Shown here: positions 34,773 to 43,249 of the stretch, piece after piece | Numbering within the stretch: position 1 is the stretch's first letter | Layout of the letters: the number at the start of each line of letters is the position of its first letter | DNA from: JBIQKZ01 sp044464765 | GTDB lineage: Bacteria > Pseudomonadota > Gammaproteobacteria > Burkholderiales > Burkholderiaceae_B | DNA length: 64,000 nucleotides | Direction: 5' to 3' | NCBI GenBank assembly: GCA_044464765.1 | Contig: JBIQKZ010000004.1 | Location: 62,001 to 126,000 of the forward strand | Translations under genes and position numbers: made by a program | Notes under the pieces: model-generated | What the model was told of the DNA's origin: nothing | Databases searched by the model: none | The model's input: only the letters and a program-made list of their open reading frames with translations

Positions 34773-35216
34773 ATGGCCACCAAAACATCAGCCATAAAAG
34801 ACCGGAACCAACTTCTTACCGAAGAGGAACTCCTTGCAATGCCGGAGTCCGACTACATGAACGAGGCTCAACTGGCCTTCTTTCGCGACCGGCTCAAACA
34901 GCTTGAACAGGAAATCCTGAACAACGCCGACACCACCACCGAGAACCTGCGCGAAACCCAATTCGTGCCAGATCCGGCCGATCGCGCCACGATTGAGGAA
35001 GAACACGCCCTGGAACTGCGCACGCGCGACCGGGAACGCAAGCTCCTGAAAAAAGTTCAGCAGTCCATTACCTTGATCGACTCGGGCGAGTACGGCTGGT
35101 GCGAAGAAACCGGCGAAGCCATCGGTCTGAAACGCCTGTTGGCGCGGCCAACGGCCACCCTGTCGCTCGAGGCGCAAGAGCGCCGCGAAATGCGCCAAAA
35201 ACTGTACGGGGATTAA
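34773..35216 (+). CDS. dksA: RNA polymerase-binding regulator DksA, zinc-finger cysteines mostly lost
   Basis: A 147-residue DksA: MNEAQLAFFRDRLKQLEQEIL starts the long coiled coil, and DPADRATIEEEHALELRTRDRERKLLKKV holds the tip with acidic residues (DPADRA) that reach into the polymerase secondary channel. DksA works with ppGpp on rRNA and amino-acid promoters. In the globular domain the usual C-x2-C...C-x2-C is changed to C-E-E-T, 17 residues, S-L-E-A, so only one cysteine remains and zinc should not be bound. This equals the pattern described for the zinc-independent DksA2 of Pseudomonas aeruginosa. It has a strong Shine-Dalgarno (AAGGGG) and lies 77 bases behind the zinc GTPase. Confidence 0.95.
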   Translation: MATKTSAIKDRNQLLTEEELLAMPESDYMNEAQLAFFRDRLKQLEQEILNNADTTTENLRETQFVPDPADRATIEEEHALELRTRDRERKLLKKVQQSITLIDSGEYGWCEETGEAIGLKRLLARPTATLSLEAQERREMRQKLYGD

Positions 35217-35272
35217 GCGCGCGCCCCGCCGGGCGGCGACAGCCCGGCCTCCTTGCCCCTAGGCTTTATGTT

Positions 35273-35304
35273 AAGGGCGTGCCTTCTTGCACGCCCTTTC
35301 TTTT
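35273..35304 (+). terminator. Rho-independent terminator after dksA
   Basis: AAGGGCGTGC (35273-35282) and GCACGCCCTT (35289-35298) form a perfect 10-base-pair stem with a 6-base loop, followed by TCTTTT. Confidence 0.95.
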
Positions 35305-35342
35305 GTCCATAGCGGCGCCAGCCATCAGTGCCATAATCTTCC

Positions 35343-35370
35343 CTTGAATCGCCGGGTTTTGCCCCCAAGT
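35343..35370 (+). promoter_or_regulatory. Sigma-32 (heat-shock) promoter for hslVU
   Basis: CTTGAAT at 35343-35349 and CCCCAAGT at 35363-35370, 13 bases apart, match the RpoH consensus (CTTGAAA, 13-15 bases, CCCCATnT). A start near 35377 would leave a 16-base leader with AAGGAA as ribosome site. The position behind the dksA terminator and before a known heat-shock operon supports it. Confidence 0.8.
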
Positions 35371-35392
35371 AAGGATTTCAAAGGAAGAATCC

Positions 35393-35926
35393 ATGGAACA
35401 ATTTCACGCTACCACCATTATTTGCGCACGTCGCGGCGACCAGGTCGCCATCGGCGGCGACGGCCAAGTCACGCTGGGCAATATTGTCTTTAAAGGCACC
35501 GCCCGCAAAATCCGCAAACTGTACAACAACAGGGTACTGGCCGGCTTTGCCGGCGCCACGGCCGATGCCTTCACTCTGCAAGAGCGCTTCGAAGCCAAGC
35601 TGGAAAAACACCAGGGCCACCTAATGCGCGCCGCAGTCGAGCTCACGCGCGACTGGCGCACCGATCGCGTTCTGCGTCGCCTGGAAGCCATGCTTATTGT
35701 GGCCGACAAAGAACATTCGCTGGTCCTGACCGGCAACGGCGACGTCCTTGAGCCCGAACACGGCCTGGCCGCCATTGGGTCCGGCGGCGCCTACGCGCAG
35801 TCGGCCGCCCTGGCCTTGCTGCACCATACCGATCTGCCGCCTGCCGAAATCGTTAAGAAATCATTGGAAATCGCCGGGGATCTGTGCATCTACACCAACC
35901 AGAACCACGTCGTCGAAACCTTATAA
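35393..35926 (+). CDS. hslV: ATP-dependent protease subunit HslV (ClpQ)
   Basis: A 177-residue proteasome-like peptidase. After a short propeptide (MEQFHA) comes TTIICARRG, whose first threonine becomes the N-terminal nucleophile. GDGQVTLGNIVFKGTARKIRKLYN, GFAGATADAFTLQERFE and the C-terminal YTNQNHVVETL are family typical. It forms two hexameric rings capped by HslU and degrades misfolded proteins in the cytoplasm. It is followed by hslU after 9 bases. Confidence 0.97.
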   Translation: MEQFHATTIICARRGDQVAIGGDGQVTLGNIVFKGTARKIRKLYNNRVLAGFAGATADAFTLQERFEAKLEKHQGHLMRAAVELTRDWRTDRVLRRLEAMLIVADKEHSLVLTGNGDVLEPEHGLAAIGSGGAYAQSAALALLHHTDLPPAEIVKKSLEIAGDLCIYTNQNHVVETL

Positions 35927-35935
35927 GCACCCACT

Positions 35936-37267
35936 ATGTCAGCTACCAACATGACCCCGGGAGAGATCGTCTCCGAACTCGACAAAAACATTGTCGGTCA
36001 GAATCGCGCCAAGCGCTCTGTTGCCGTGGCCCTGCGCAACCGCTGGCGACGCCAGCAGGTTCCCGCTTCCTTGCGCAATGAAATCGTTCCCAAGAACATC
36101 CTGATGATCGGGCCCACCGGCGTGGGGAAAACTGAAATCGCCCGCCGCCTGGCCAAGCTGGCCAATGCCCCTTTCATCAAGATCGAAGCCACCAAGTTCA
36201 CCGAAGTGGGCTACGTGGGCCGCGACGTCGATACCATCATCCGCGATCTGATCGAAATTTCCATCAAGCAAACACGCGAAGTAGAAATGCGCCGCGTGCG
36301 CACGCAAGCGCAAGACGCCGCCGAAGATCGCATTCTCGACGTACTGATCCCCCCGTCGCGCAACGCCCGCGGCGAACCCGAGCGCGACGAGAACACCGCA
36401 CGCCAAACCTTCCGCAAACGCCTGCGTGAAGGGCAACTGGACGACACCATGATTGAAATCGACGTCGCCCAGCAGATGCCGCAAATGGAAATCATGGCCC
36501 CGCCGGGCATGGAAGAAATGACCGAGCAGCTAAAAGGCATGTTTGCCGGTCTGGGCCGTGAAAAGACCAAGACACGCAAAATGACGGTCAAGGAAGCCTT
36601 CAAGCTATTGACCGAAGAAGAAGCTTCGCGCCGCGTCAACGAAGAAGACCTGCGTACAGTCGCCATCAACAACGCGGAACAAAACGGTATTGTTTTTCTG
36701 GACGAAATCGACAAGATCGCCACTCGCCAGGAACACTCCGGCGGCGACGTCTCCCGTCAAGGCGTGCAACGCGACTTGCTGCCGCTGGTCGAAGGCACCT
36801 CGGTCAACACCAAATACGGCGTGGTCAAAACAGACCACATCTTGTTTATCGCATCCGGTGCATTCCATCTGTCACGGCCATCCGACCTGATCCCGGAACT
36901 GCAAGGGCGCTTTCCTATCCGTGTAGAGCTCGACTCGCTAAGCGCCGACGACTTCGTGCGCATACTCTGCGACACCGACGCCGCGCTGACCAAGCAATAC
37001 CATGCGCTGATGGCCACCGAAGACGTCACCCTGGACTTCACCGACGAAGGCATACGCCGACTGGCCGAATTGGCATTCTCGGTCAACGAGCGCACCGAAA
37101 ACATCGGCGCGCGCCGGCTGTACACTGTCATGGAAAAGTTGCTGGAAGACCTGTCCTTCGACGCCACCGCCAGCAGCGGCCAGACCGTCACCATCGACGC
37201 GGCCTACGTCAACGGCAAGCTGGAAGAAGCCGCCGGCAGCGAGGATCTGGCGAGGTATGTGCTGTAA
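35936..37267 (+). CDS. hslU: ATP-dependent protease ATPase subunit HslU (ClpY)
   Basis: A 443-residue AAA+ unfoldase. Walker A is GPTGVGKTEIARRLAKL near residue 59, followed by FIKIEATKFTEVGYVGRDVD (the GYVG substrate pore loop). Walker B is IVFLDEIDKIA, and sensor segments DLIPELQGRFPIRVEL and ENIGARRLYTVMEKLLED follow. The intermediate I domain spans about residues 110-230. It ends in EEAAGSEDLARYVL, the C-terminal tail that inserts into HslV. Confidence 0.98.
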   Translation: MSATNMTPGEIVSELDKNIVGQNRAKRSVAVALRNRWRRQQVPASLRNEIVPKNILMIGPTGVGKTEIARRLAKLANAPFIKIEATKFTEVGYVGRDVDTIIRDLIEISIKQTREVEMRRVRTQAQDAAEDRILDVLIPPSRNARGEPERDENTARQTFRKRLREGQLDDTMIEIDVAQQMPQMEIMAPPGMEEMTEQLKGMFAGLGREKTKTRKMTVKEAFKLLTEEEASRRVNEEDLRTVAINNAEQNGIVFLDEIDKIATRQEHSGGDVSRQGVQRDLLPLVEGTSVNTKYGVVKTDHILFIASGAFHLSRPSDLIPELQGRFPIRVELDSLSADDFVRILCDTDAALTKQYHALMATEDVTLDFTDEGIRRLAELAFSVNERTENIGARRLYTVMEKLLEDLSFDATASSGQTVTIDAAYVNGKLEEAAGSEDLARYVL

Positions 37268-37273
37268 TTATCT

Positions 37274-38404
37274 TTACTTCACCACTTTCCACAGCCCATC
37301 TTCCACTTGCACCAGCACGCTGGCGCGTTGATCCAGGCCAGTGTGGTCCGTGGGCGTCATGTTGTAAACACCATGCGTGCCCACCACTTCCTTCACGTTT
37401 TCCAGTGCATCGCGTAAGGCGGCGCGGAACTCCGGCGTGCCCGGCTGGGCGTGCTTGACCGCTTCAGCCACCGCCTGGTCAGCGATCAGATAGGCGTCCC
37501 ATGAATACGCGGCAAACGCATTACGGCTGCCTTCGCCATACTTGTCTTCATAAGCCTTGGTGAACTCAAGCGCGACTTTCTTGATCGGGTTGCTGTCGGG
37601 CAACTGCTCGGCCACCATGACCGGGCCGGTTGGCGCATACGCGCCTTCCAGACTTTTCCCGCCAACCCGCAAGAAGTCTTTATTGATCACGCCATGGTTA
37701 TGGTAGATAGGGCCTTTATAACCGCGCTCGACCAAGGTCACCTGGGGCAAGGCGCCCGGCGTACCCGAACCGCCAAGCACGATGGCATCGGGCTTGGCCG
37801 CGATCAGTTTCAATGTCTGGCCCGATACGCTGGTGTCCAGACGGCCATAGCGTTCGTTGGCAACCAGTTTGATACCTTCACGCTCGATATTGTGCTTCAG
37901 GCCGGCCAACACCAACTCGCCCCATGCATCGGCAAAGCCCAAGTAACCAACCGTCTTGACACCATGTTCCTTCATGTTGTCGACCACAGCGCCCATCATG
38001 ATGTTGATAGGCTGAGGCACGGAAAAGGACCAGGGATTCTGTTCCGGCTTAATGGGCGTAGGCGACAGCGAAATCTGGGGTGTTTTCAGTTCTTGGGCAA
38101 TGCCGGCCACCGAGATCGCGGTGGGCACGCTACTGGACCCGATGATCAGATCGACCTTGTCCTGGTCGATCAGCTTGCGTGCATTGCGCACGGCCGTTGT
38201 CGTATCGGTGGCATCGTCGACAATAATGTATTCCACCTTTTCCCCACCCAATGTATCAGGCAGCACATCAAACGTGTTCTTGTAAGGAATGCCAAGCGAT
38301 GCACCCGGGCCTGTGGCGCCGGTGATAACACCTACTTTAATATCGGCATTTGCGCCAAAAGGAAGCGCTGCGGCCAACGCCAGAACAATTAAATGCTTTT
38401 TCAT
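37274..38404 (-). CDS. Branched-chain amino-acid-type ABC transporter substrate-binding protein (orphan)
   Basis: A 376-residue type I periplasmic binding protein with signal peptide MKKHLIVLALAAALPFGANA. The LivK-like fold is seen in IKVGVITGATGPGASLGIPYKN, DATDTTTAVRNARKLIDQDKVDLIIGSSS, and FTKAYEDKYGEGSRNAFAAYSWDAYLIADQAV. The ligand is not predictable and could be an aromatic or aliphatic acid. No permease or ATPase gene is adjacent, so it must serve transporters encoded elsewhere. It converges with hslU with 6 bases between stops. GGAGA lies 6 bases before the ATG. Confidence 0.9.
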   Translation of the reverse strand: MKKHLIVLALAAALPFGANADIKVGVITGATGPGASLGIPYKNTFDVLPDTLGGEKVEYIIVDDATDTTTAVRNARKLIDQDKVDLIIGSSSVPTAISVAGIAQELKTPQISLSPTPIKPEQNPWSFSVPQPINIMMGAVVDNMKEHGVKTVGYLGFADAWGELVLAGLKHNIEREGIKLVANERYGRLDTSVSGQTLKLIAAKPDAIVLGGSGTPGALPQVTLVERGYKGPIYHNHGVINKDFLRVGGKSLEGAYAPTGPVMVAEQLPDSNPIKKVALEFTKAYEDKYGEGSRNAFAAYSWDAYLIADQAVAEAVKHAQPGTPEFRAALRDALENVKEVVGTHGVYNMTPTDHTGLDQRASVLVQVEDGLWKVVK

Positions 38405-38568
38405 GAAAGTCTCCGTTTCTAAGAATAATCTTGTGATCTGAACGCAATCCAGCGCTTGGCCAAACCCAAAGAACATCTTATATAGTTAATACAACCCGAA
38501 CAATACTACTATAGTTAACCTGCTTTATAGTGCTTTTTTTGCCTGTTTTTCCCAGTGAAAACCCCAAC

Positions 38569-40428
38569 TTATGCAGAATCTTGCCGATTATCAGCGTCAT
38601 CTTGTCGACCGCGACTGGCCGCTTTTTCCTGTTGGGCGTCGGGCGAGAAAAGACTCAGGATCGTCCAGCCCGCTTTGGGCTCTGGTCCGCCTTCCACGGT
38701 AAAGGGCTCCGCATAACCGGCTGGATTAATCGCAAACAATGGAATTGCTTTTTCTTGGTTGCTTTGCCGATAGCATTCGAAGTCGAACGCATCGCTAAGC
38801 GCGGTACCGCGCACCGCGCCTCCGGCTGACAGTAAACCGGACAACTCCCAATATGTGGCGTCCGGCCCAAATAGCTTGCGTTTGTCCGATCCCGCACTGA
38901 CCTGGTGTTTTTCAGACGCGTCGGCCCGACGCGCATCGGGCAAGGTAAACACCTTGCTCCTGCCCAACTCATCACGGTAGCGGGACGTGACAAGCTCGTT
39001 GTAATTGTCGCCGGCGGTCAGGGCCAGCACCCGCCCCAATCCGGCCAAATCCAGGTTGCCACGGGCGTGCTCGGAAACCGGGCTCCCGTAATAGGTGGGC
39101 AGCCCTGCCATGCGGGCTGCGGCAATGCTGTCCCAATCGCTATCGCTCAGGCGCACCGGAACCTCAAGATCGCGCAATGCGGAACCCACGGCCCGCGCCA
39201 GTGGATTGGCGCCGACAATCAGAAATCCCGTGGGCTCGGGCTCGGCAACGCCAAGCAACCTGGCGATCGGCCGCGCCGTCGCACTTTGCAGAACAACGGT
39301 GCCAATAATGACCAGGAACGTCAGCGGCAATAGTTGATCCACATGCGCCAAACCCGAGTCGCCCAACCGCAGGGCAAACAAGGCCGACACTGCAGCCGCC
39401 ACAATGCCGCGCGGCGCCATCCACGCCAGCAGCGCGCGTTCTTGCCAGGTAAGCGACGAGCCCCAGGCGGAGAACATCACTTTGAGCGGACGCGCCACGA
39501 ACAGCATCACCCCCAGCACCGCGAAACTTTTCCAGCCAAGCGCCATCAGGCTCTCGATATTCATACGCGCCGCCAGGAGAATAAACAGCACGGACAGCAG
39601 CATCAGGCTGAGCGTTTCCTTGAACTCCAGAATTTCCTTCACCGGCACACCCTTGCGGTTGGCCATCCAGATACCCATCACCGTCACCGTCAACAAGCCC
39701 GACTCGTGCTTGATCTCGTTTGAAACCGCAAATGCACCAAACACGGCCGCAAGCACTGACACATTCACCAAATAGTCGGCAAGCCAATCCCGCCGCAACA
39801 CTTCACTAACCACTACCCCCGCCACAACGCCCAGAAAAACGCCTACCAATATGGTCTGGCCAAATATCAACCACGCGTGGCCCCACCCTGTGCTGGTGTT
39901 GAACGAGACAATGAACTCGTAGGAAAGCACGGCCAGCAAAGCGCCAATCGGATCGATGACGATGCCTTCCCAGCGCAGCGTATGGGCGACCGGCGCCACG
40001 GGACGGACGGTGCGCAGCAAAGGCGCAATAACGGTCGGGCCGGTGACCACGGTAATGGCGCCAAACAACAAGGCCAGCTCCCATGGGAAGTCCATGATCC
40101 AATGGCACGCCGCCGTGGTGATGCCCCACGTGATCAGCATTCCGCTGCTGACCATGCGGCGCACCACCTTTTCCAGGCCACGTATTTGCTTGAACTCGAG
40201 GGTCAGGCTGCCTTCGAACAGAATAATCGCCACCGATAAAGAGATGAAGGGGAACAACAATTCGCCAAACACGGCATCCGGATCCAGCCACCCCAGCACT
40301 GGACCAACCACCAGACCTGACAACAACAAGAACAGAATGGCAGGCAGCTTCAAGCGCCAGGCCACCCATTGGCATGCCATGCCCAGCACGCCGATACCCG
40401 CCAGAATCGTCACATTGTGTTCGCCCAT
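38569..40428 (-). CDS. Cation:proton antiporter (CPA1, NhaP-like) with C-terminal RCK-like domain
   Basis: A 619-residue protein. Residues 1-400 form about twelve membrane segments of a Na+/H+ exchanger: LSVAIILFEGSLTLEFKQI, ITVVTGPTVIAPLLRTVRPV, WEGIVIDPIGALLAVLSYE (the conserved acidic ND/ID-P site), and WMAPRGIVAAAVSALFALRL. From about residue 415 (EPTGFLIVGANPLARAVGSAL) a TrkA-N/RCK nucleotide-binding domain follows, with GRVLALTAGDNYNELV. The last 100 residues are a variable hydrophilic regulatory tail. It should exchange Na+ or K+ for protons under nucleotide control. Confidence 0.9.
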   Translation of the reverse strand: MGEHNVTILAGIGVLGMACQWVAWRLKLPAILFLLLSGLVVGPVLGWLDPDAVFGELLFPFISLSVAIILFEGSLTLEFKQIRGLEKVVRRMVSSGMLITWGITTAACHWIMDFPWELALLFGAITVVTGPTVIAPLLRTVRPVAPVAHTLRWEGIVIDPIGALLAVLSYEFIVSFNTSTGWGHAWLIFGQTILVGVFLGVVAGVVVSEVLRRDWLADYLVNVSVLAAVFGAFAVSNEIKHESGLLTVTVMGIWMANRKGVPVKEILEFKETLSLMLLSVLFILLAARMNIESLMALGWKSFAVLGVMLFVARPLKVMFSAWGSSLTWQERALLAWMAPRGIVAAAVSALFALRLGDSGLAHVDQLLPLTFLVIIGTVVLQSATARPIARLLGVAEPEPTGFLIVGANPLARAVGSALRDLEVPVRLSDSDWDSIAAARMAGLPTYYGSPVSEHARGNLDLAGLGRVLALTAGDNYNELVTSRYRDELGRSKVFTLPDARRADASEKHQVSAGSDKRKLFGPDATYWELSGLLSAGGAVRGTALSDAFDFECYRQSNQEKAIPLFAINPAGYAEPFTVEGGPEPKAGWTILSLFSPDAQQEKAASRGRQDDADNRQDSA

Positions 40429-40448
40429 CCCACCCCCGTATAGTGTGT

Positions 40449-41627
40449 TTACAAACCCAACTGTCGCGCCACCAGCATCCTCATGATGTCGCTCGTGCCT
40501 CCGCCCACCAAGGGGAAGTAAGAGTCCCTTAAATAACGTTGTACGGGAAATTCATTCATCAATCCATAGCCACCGAAGATGGACATCGCCATTTGGCAGA
40601 CCTCATGGCAGTTCTCGCCGGCGGCAATCTTGGCCAGGGCGGCTTCCGTGGTGATCGAGGCGTTCTGATCAGCCAGCGCCGCGGCATGATAGGTATACAA
40701 CCTGGACTGCTCCAGCTTCAGCAGCATGTCGACCAGCTTGAACTGAACCGCCTGGAACTTGCCGATGGGCTGCCCGAACTGCTCGCGCTCTTTGGCATAG
40801 TTAAGCGCGGCATCGTAGGCTGCCCGGCCGCCGCCCAGCGCCAGCGCCGCCGTGAATATCCGGTCAACCGTCAGCGATTTATAAGCGTTCAGGAAACCGC
40901 TGGCGGCGCCATCGTTCAGGCAATGATCGTCGGGAACAAAGACATCTTCGAAAACCAGCTCTCCAGTGTCCGAGCTGTGTACACAGAACTTGTCCAGCCG
41001 GCGACCCACGGAAAATCCCGGCGTGCTGGTGTCGACCAGAAACAACTCCAGCCCTTTCAGCCCTTTGGACGAGTCAGTCGTGGCAACCACGGTAATGAAG
41101 TCGGCCACGGTTCCGTTGGTGGTGAAAATCTTGGTGCCTGTAAGCCGATAGCCGCCATCTACCTTGACGGCGCGCGTGCGCAGCGCGGCGGCATCGGAAC
41201 CGGCCCCAGGCTCGGTAATGGCAAATGCGCCGATCTTCTCTCCCCGCAACGCCGGTTTCAGGTACTTTTCGTGCAGCGCGGCATTGCCCCACTGATAGAT
41301 CGTATGAGTGGCCGTCGAGCCTTGCATGCACACGCCTGCCGCGAACCCCATGGAACCCCGGGCCAGTTCTTCGCACAACACCGTAAAGCAGGTATAGGGG
41401 TACTGCAGACCACTGCCGCCCGCGCTTTCAGGATACATGGCGCCGTAATAACCCAGTTCTCCGAGCTCACGGAAGAGATCGTGCGGAAACTGCCCCCCCT
41501 CGTCCAGCAGCTCGGCCTGTGGTATCAGCCGTTCGTCAACCCAACGCGCAATATATCCCCGGAACTCCTCGGCTTCGGCCCGCATGGCATCAGTGCGGAA
41601 TGACGACACGGATCCTGATTCACTCAT
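40449..41627 (-). CDS. Acyl-CoA dehydrogenase family protein with altered catalytic position
   Basis: A 392-residue flavoprotein, last gene of the CoA pathway operon. Family marks: YGAMYPESAGGSGLQYPY, GAFAITEPGAGSDAAALRT and GTKIFTTNGTVADFITVVA (flavin contacts), LNYAKEREQFGQPIGKFQAVQ, and IFGGYGLMNEFPVQRYLRDS. In the final motif the usual catalytic Glu of YEGT-type enzymes is glycine (VGGGTSDI). At the position used by isovaleryl-CoA and long-chain enzymes (LERL) there is VDRI, an Asp. It may still be a dehydrogenase using this Asp, or have another chemistry. ATG 41627 has GAGG six bases upstream. Confidence 0.85.
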   Translation of the reverse strand: MSESGSVSSFRTDAMRAEAEEFRGYIARWVDERLIPQAELLDEGGQFPHDLFRELGELGYYGAMYPESAGGSGLQYPYTCFTVLCEELARGSMGFAAGVCMQGSTATHTIYQWGNAALHEKYLKPALRGEKIGAFAITEPGAGSDAAALRTRAVKVDGGYRLTGTKIFTTNGTVADFITVVATTDSSKGLKGLELFLVDTSTPGFSVGRRLDKFCVHSSDTGELVFEDVFVPDDHCLNDGAASGFLNAYKSLTVDRIFTAALALGGGRAAYDAALNYAKEREQFGQPIGKFQAVQFKLVDMLLKLEQSRLYTYHAAALADQNASITTEAALAKIAAGENCHEVCQMAMSIFGGYGLMNEFPVQRYLRDSYFPLVGGGTSDIMRMLVARQLGL

Positions 41628-41683
41628 GATTTGCCTCGCAAAATGCTGTTCATTTTTAATGGCCGGGTGCAATAGCTCCGGGC

Positions 41684-43249
41684 TTAACCGTCCACCCCAT
41701 ACTGCCTGCGCAGCACCTTGCGCAACACTTTGCCCGCGCCGCTCTTGGGCAGTTCGGTACGAAATAGAATCGACTTGGGACATTTGTACGATGCCAGCTT
41801 TTCCCGCATGTAGCGCAGCAGCGCCTGCTCGTCGACCTCGACGCCCGGGCGCGGCACCACGACGGCCACGACCTTCTCGACCCATTGCGGATCCGGCACG
41901 CCAAACACCGCAGCTTCCAGCACGGCGGGATGGCCATAGAATTGCGCTTCCACCTCGGTGGGATACACATTCTCGCCGCCGGTCACAATCATGTCGTTCT
42001 TGCGATCCACCAGATACAGGTAGCCTTCGCCATCCAGGTATCCCAGGTCCCCCGTCTTGAGCCAACCGTCGGTGTCCAGCGCACGGGCCGTCGCATTCGG
42101 GTCATGCCAGTAACCCGCCATCATTCCCGCACTACGCGTCTCGATTTCCCCTATCCCGCCATCGGCCACGACCACGCCGTCATCGACGATCCGCAACTGC
42201 CGTCCGGGCATGGCTTTGCCGCACGACAACAGCAGTTGTTCCCTGCCAGGCCGGCTGGCGCGCAGATGGTCGCTCGTGGACAGCAAGGTCACCATGCCCG
42301 CCTCGGTTGATCCATAGCTTTGCATAAAGCCGCTCTGCCCGAAACAGAGCATGGCCTGACGCAGCAACTCTGCAGGGATCGACGAGGCCGCATAAAAGAT
42401 CATCCTCAAACGGCTTAGATCGACCGACTTGGCCAATGGATGATTCAGCATGGCATTGATCATCGTCGGCACCACATGCACATTGCTGACGCGCTTGGCT
42501 TCCATTTCGCCCAGCAGCGCCCCCGGCTCGAATTCCGGCATCATCAACGTGGTGCAGCCCGACGCAAAGCTGGGGAAAAGGTGATACCACATGCCGCCCA
42601 CGTGGAACAAAGGCAGTACAGCCAACGAGTAATCGTTCTCGGTCAGGACCATGGCCTGGCGAGCGCTCGTGCGGCAGTTGTCCATCAGTGCGCCATGCGT
42701 CAAGGTAACACCCTTGGGCGCGCCCGTGGTGCCACTGGTATAGACAATGCATAGTGCTTCCTCCGGCCCGGCAAGATCCTGAGGCTCGGTGTCTGCCCCG
42801 CCGCCAAGCAGTGCTTCATAATTCGTCCAGCCGTCGGGCGCAGGCCCGAAGCACACCAGATGCCGCACGCTGGGCAAGCGGCCATGCAGCGTCTGGATCA
42901 AAGGCAGGTAATGCTCGTCCACAATCAACACGGTGGGCGCGCTGTGCACCAGCAAGGCTTCCAGCTCGGCCGCCACCAGCCGCCAATTCAGCGGGACAAC
43001 GACAAACCCCATCTTGGACGCGCCAAACGTCTCCACGTACTCGGGCCGATTGCGCGACAAGATCGCCACCCTGTCGCCTTTGCGCACGCCCCATCCGCTT
43101 AAGGCAGCGCACAAGCGGTTCACCCGGCGGTTGAATTCACCAAAAGAAACCGAACCGCCATCGGGCGTTTCGAACGCCGGCTTATCCGGCCGATGCGCTG
43201 CGTGAAAACGCAACACGTCGCCCAGCGTCTGGCTATCCAACGTGTTCAC
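41684..43249 (-). CDS. AMP-dependent acyl/aryl-CoA ligase
   Basis: A 521-residue ANL-superfamily ligase that activates a carboxylic acid to its CoA thioester through an acyl-AMP. The ATP loop is IVYTSGTTGAPKGVTLTHG near residue 165; LPLFHVGGMW, MQSYGSTEAGM, WLKTGDLGYLDGEGYLYLVDRKNDMI, GGENVYPTEVE, and the C-terminal catalytic lysine in LPKSGAGKVLRKVL follow. The substrate cannot be read from sequence; the closest-looking groups are medium/long-chain and aromatic acid ligases. It overlaps the enoyl-CoA hydratase gene by four bases (ATGA), so it is coupled. Confidence 0.92.
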   Translation of the reverse strand: MNTLDSQTLGDVLRFHAAHRPDKPAFETPDGGSVSFGEFNRRVNRLCAALSGWGVRKGDRVAILSRNRPEYVETFGASKMGFVVVPLNWRLVAAELEALLVHSAPTVLIVDEHYLPLIQTLHGRLPSVRHLVCFGPAPDGWTNYEALLGGGADTEPQDLAGPEEALCIVYTSGTTGAPKGVTLTHGALMDNCRTSARQAMVLTENDYSLAVLPLFHVGGMWYHLFPSFASGCTTLMMPEFEPGALLGEMEAKRVSNVHVVPTMINAMLNHPLAKSVDLSRLRMIFYAASSIPAELLRQAMLCFGQSGFMQSYGSTEAGMVTLLSTSDHLRASRPGREQLLLSCGKAMPGRQLRIVDDGVVVADGGIGEIETRSAGMMAGYWHDPNATARALDTDGWLKTGDLGYLDGEGYLYLVDRKNDMIVTGGENVYPTEVEAQFYGHPAVLEAAVFGVPDPQWVEKVVAVVVPRPGVEVDEQALLRYMREKLASYKCPKSILFRTELPKSGAGKVLRKVLRRQYGVDG

